A stretch of 64,000 bases of DNA. Origin: an uncultured Prevotella sp. Its GTDB lineage: Bacteria > Bacteroidota > Bacteroidia > Bacteroidales > Bacteroidaceae. Positions 62,534 to 64,000 of this stretch are shown one piece after another (position 1 is the stretch's first letter; each line of letters begins with the position of its first letter). The notes below the pieces were generated by a model. That model was not told the DNA's origin. It was given only the letters and a program-made list of their open reading frames with translations, and did not search any database. The stretch spans positions 1 through 64,000 of the forward strand of contig CAAGKM010000023.1 in NCBI GenBank assembly GCA_900770395.1, read 5' to 3'. Position numbers and translations under genes: made by a program.

Positions 62534-64000
62534 ATGATGAAAAATATACTTTATACCCTTTTTATCCTTTTGACGGTCTCCTCATGCACAATGGAGGCTG
62601 TCCGTGATGCAAGGCAGGAGACTGCACACCCCAAGATATATCCCGACTATGTGGGTGTCACTATCCCTGTGAACATTGCTCCTCTCAATTTCTGCATGGC
62701 AGATGAGAACGCCTTGCTCATAGATGCTGTTGTTACCGATAAGCACGGAAACAGTCTCCACAGTCAGGGAGATGAATCTTTGGACTTCAATATTGACGAC
62801 TGGCATAAACTGCTTGACTATAACCGTGGCGAAAAACTTACCATTACCGTTTCTGCAAAATATGAAGATGGCTGGCACACCTATCATCCTTTCTTTATCT
62901 GTGTCAGCAAAGACAGCATCGACTACGGTCTTTGCTACCGTCTAATTGAGCCGGGCTACGAGGTGTGGAGCAAGATGGGCATCTATGAGCGTGACCTGTC
63001 TTCGTTCTGCGAGCGTGCCTTGATAGAGAACACACAGTTTGACGGATGTGTCAACTGCCATAGCCTAAATCGTGGCAATTCTGCGGATATGAGCATTCAC
63101 GTCCGTGGTCCCCATGGTGCGACATTGCTGCGTAACAAGGGCGGTGACCTCACCGCTTACAACACAAAAACCGCCGAGACACTTGGATTCTGTGTCTATT
63201 CTTACTGGCATCCTTCGGGTCGCTATATAGCATATTCAACTAACGCTACAAGTCAACTGTTCCATGGCTCCGACCACAATCGCGTTGAAGTCTTTGACAC
63301 AGCCTCAGACCTTCAGGTGTATGATGTGGAGAAAAACGAGCTGCTCCTTTCGCCGCTTCTCAGTAAGGACTCCATCTATGAAACCTATCCCGTATTCTCT
63401 GCTGACGGGTGCTCACTCTATTTCTGTGCAGCACGCGCTATCCCCAAAAACAGTCTGAAGCTCGACTCTATCCATTACAACCTTTGCCGCATAGACTTTG
63501 ATCCCGCTACAGGCAGGTTCGGAAACCGTATAGACACCATAGTCTATGCAGAGGCTCAGCACAAGTCAATATCTTTCCCCCGTCCCTCCTACGATGGCCG
63601 TTTTCTATGCTACACACTCTCTGACTATGGACAGTTTAGCATCTGGCATCATGAGGCCGATCTCTATCTGCTCAATCTTTCTACAGGTGATAGCCGTCCT
63701 ATGACTGGGGCAAACTCTGAGGATACAGAATCGTTCCATAACTGGAGCACAAATTCACGCTGGCTTGTATTTAGCTCACGCAGGGACGACGGTCTATTCA
63801 CGCGGCCATATTTTTGTCATGTCGATGCCAAGGGTAATGTCAGCAAGGCATTTATGCTGCCACAGAGGGATCCACGACGTTTCTATCGCGAGCGTTTCTT
63901 TTCGTTTAACGTGCCCGATTTCATTATTGCCCCGACTCACCTCAACATTTATAAGGCATGTCGTATTATCAATGATGAATATCGCAAGAGTTTTGGCGTG
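62534..64000 (+). CDS. TolB-like (PD40) propeller lipoprotein with CxNCH motif, copy C (3' end outside window)
   Basis: The frame is open from the ATG at 62534 (or the adjacent ATG at 62537) to the last base: 489 codons, so only the extreme C-terminus should be missing by comparison with copies A (481) and B (500). Lipobox TVSSC; opening block YPDYVGVTIPVNIAPLNFC; linker YRLIEPGYEVW; CVNCH at Cys172, Cys175, His176; propeller strands YWHPSGRYIAYSTN, YPVFSADGCSLYFC, FPRPSYDGRFLCY and FHNWSTNSRWLVFSSRR. It starts directly after the stop codon of membrane-protein copy C. Confidence 0.75.
   Translation, partial: MMKNILYTLFILLTVSSCTMEAVRDARQETAHPKIYPDYVGVTIPVNIAPLNFCMADENALLIDAVVTDKHGNSLHSQGDESLDFNIDDWHKLLDYNRGEKLTITVSAKYEDGWHTYHPFFICVSKDSIDYGLCYRLIEPGYEVWSKMGIYERDLSSFCERALIENTQFDGCVNCHSLNRGNSADMSIHVRGPHGATLLRNKGGDLTAYNTKTAETLGFCVYSYWHPSGRYIAYSTNATSQLFHGSDHNRVEVFDTASDLQVYDVEKNELLLSPLLSKDSIYETYPVFSADGCSLYFCAARAIPKNSLKLDSIHYNLCRIDFDPATGRFGNRIDTIVYAEAQHKSISFPRPSYDGRFLCYTLSDYGQFSIWHHEADLYLLNLSTGDSRPMTGANSEDTESFHNWSTNSRWLVFSSRRDDGLFTRPYFCHVDAKGNVSKAFMLPQRDPRRFYRERFFSFNVPDFIIAPTHLNIYKACRIINDEYRKSFGV

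Overview
The window comes from a Bacteroidota genome, most likely a xylan-degrading member of the Prevotellaceae (Prevotella, Xylanibacter or Segatella). The evidence is five SusC-like porins (two of them in one tandem set), a hybrid two-component regulator, lipoproteins with early lipobox cysteines, promoters of the TAnnTTTG type, and glycan-degrading operons in the order known from the Prevotella bryantii xylan utilisation system (Xus). No tRNA, rRNA, CRISPR array or insertion sequence was seen.

Layout. 1-578: the 3' end of a secreted protein. 661-8889 (minus strand): an operon of SusC, SusD, DUF4843 lipoprotein, PKD-like lipoprotein and secreted thioredoxin. It has no glycosidase and probably serves a non-polysaccharide substrate. 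9318-13299: housekeeping and conserved genes (DUF4831, NAD(P)HX repair, hpt, adk). 13430-17437 (minus): a 1335-residue hybrid regulator. 17438-18126: an intergenic region with the relic of a lost secreted-protein gene and a 22-bp tandem array. 18127-19731: GH43. 19981-34950: xusABCDE, then a GH10-fold lipoprotein that has lost its catalytic nucleophile and a secreted protein built of carbohydrate-binding modules. 35193-37633: an inserted stretch with a VapBC-like toxin-antitoxin pair and an AAA-ATPase/PD-(D/E)XK protein. 37801-43997: active GH10 xylanase with an internal binding-module insertion, DUF3857 protein, CxNCH-containing TolB-like propeller lipoprotein and polytopic membrane protein (DUF6057-like). 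44582-50366: GH127/GH146, GH43-CBM6 and GH97. 50502-51416: Rpn-family nuclease with an AEGR tandem repeat. 51729-64000: SusC, SusD and a small lipoprotein, then two more membrane-protein/propeller pairs, the last cut by the window end.

How it works together. Five plus-strand operons and the gene relic share one promoter architecture: two TGTTAC/TGTAAC half-sites exactly 21 bp apart, the first starting 59 or 60 bp upstream of a TAnnTTTG -7 box. The window's HTCS, with its AraC-type DNA-binding domain, is the obvious candidate to bind them. This makes 18127-64000 look like a single (arabino)xylan regulon, and it places three copies of an uncharacterised module (propeller lipoprotein with a CxNCH motif plus DUF6057-like membrane protein) inside that regulon. 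That module and the shared operator are the most interesting things here.
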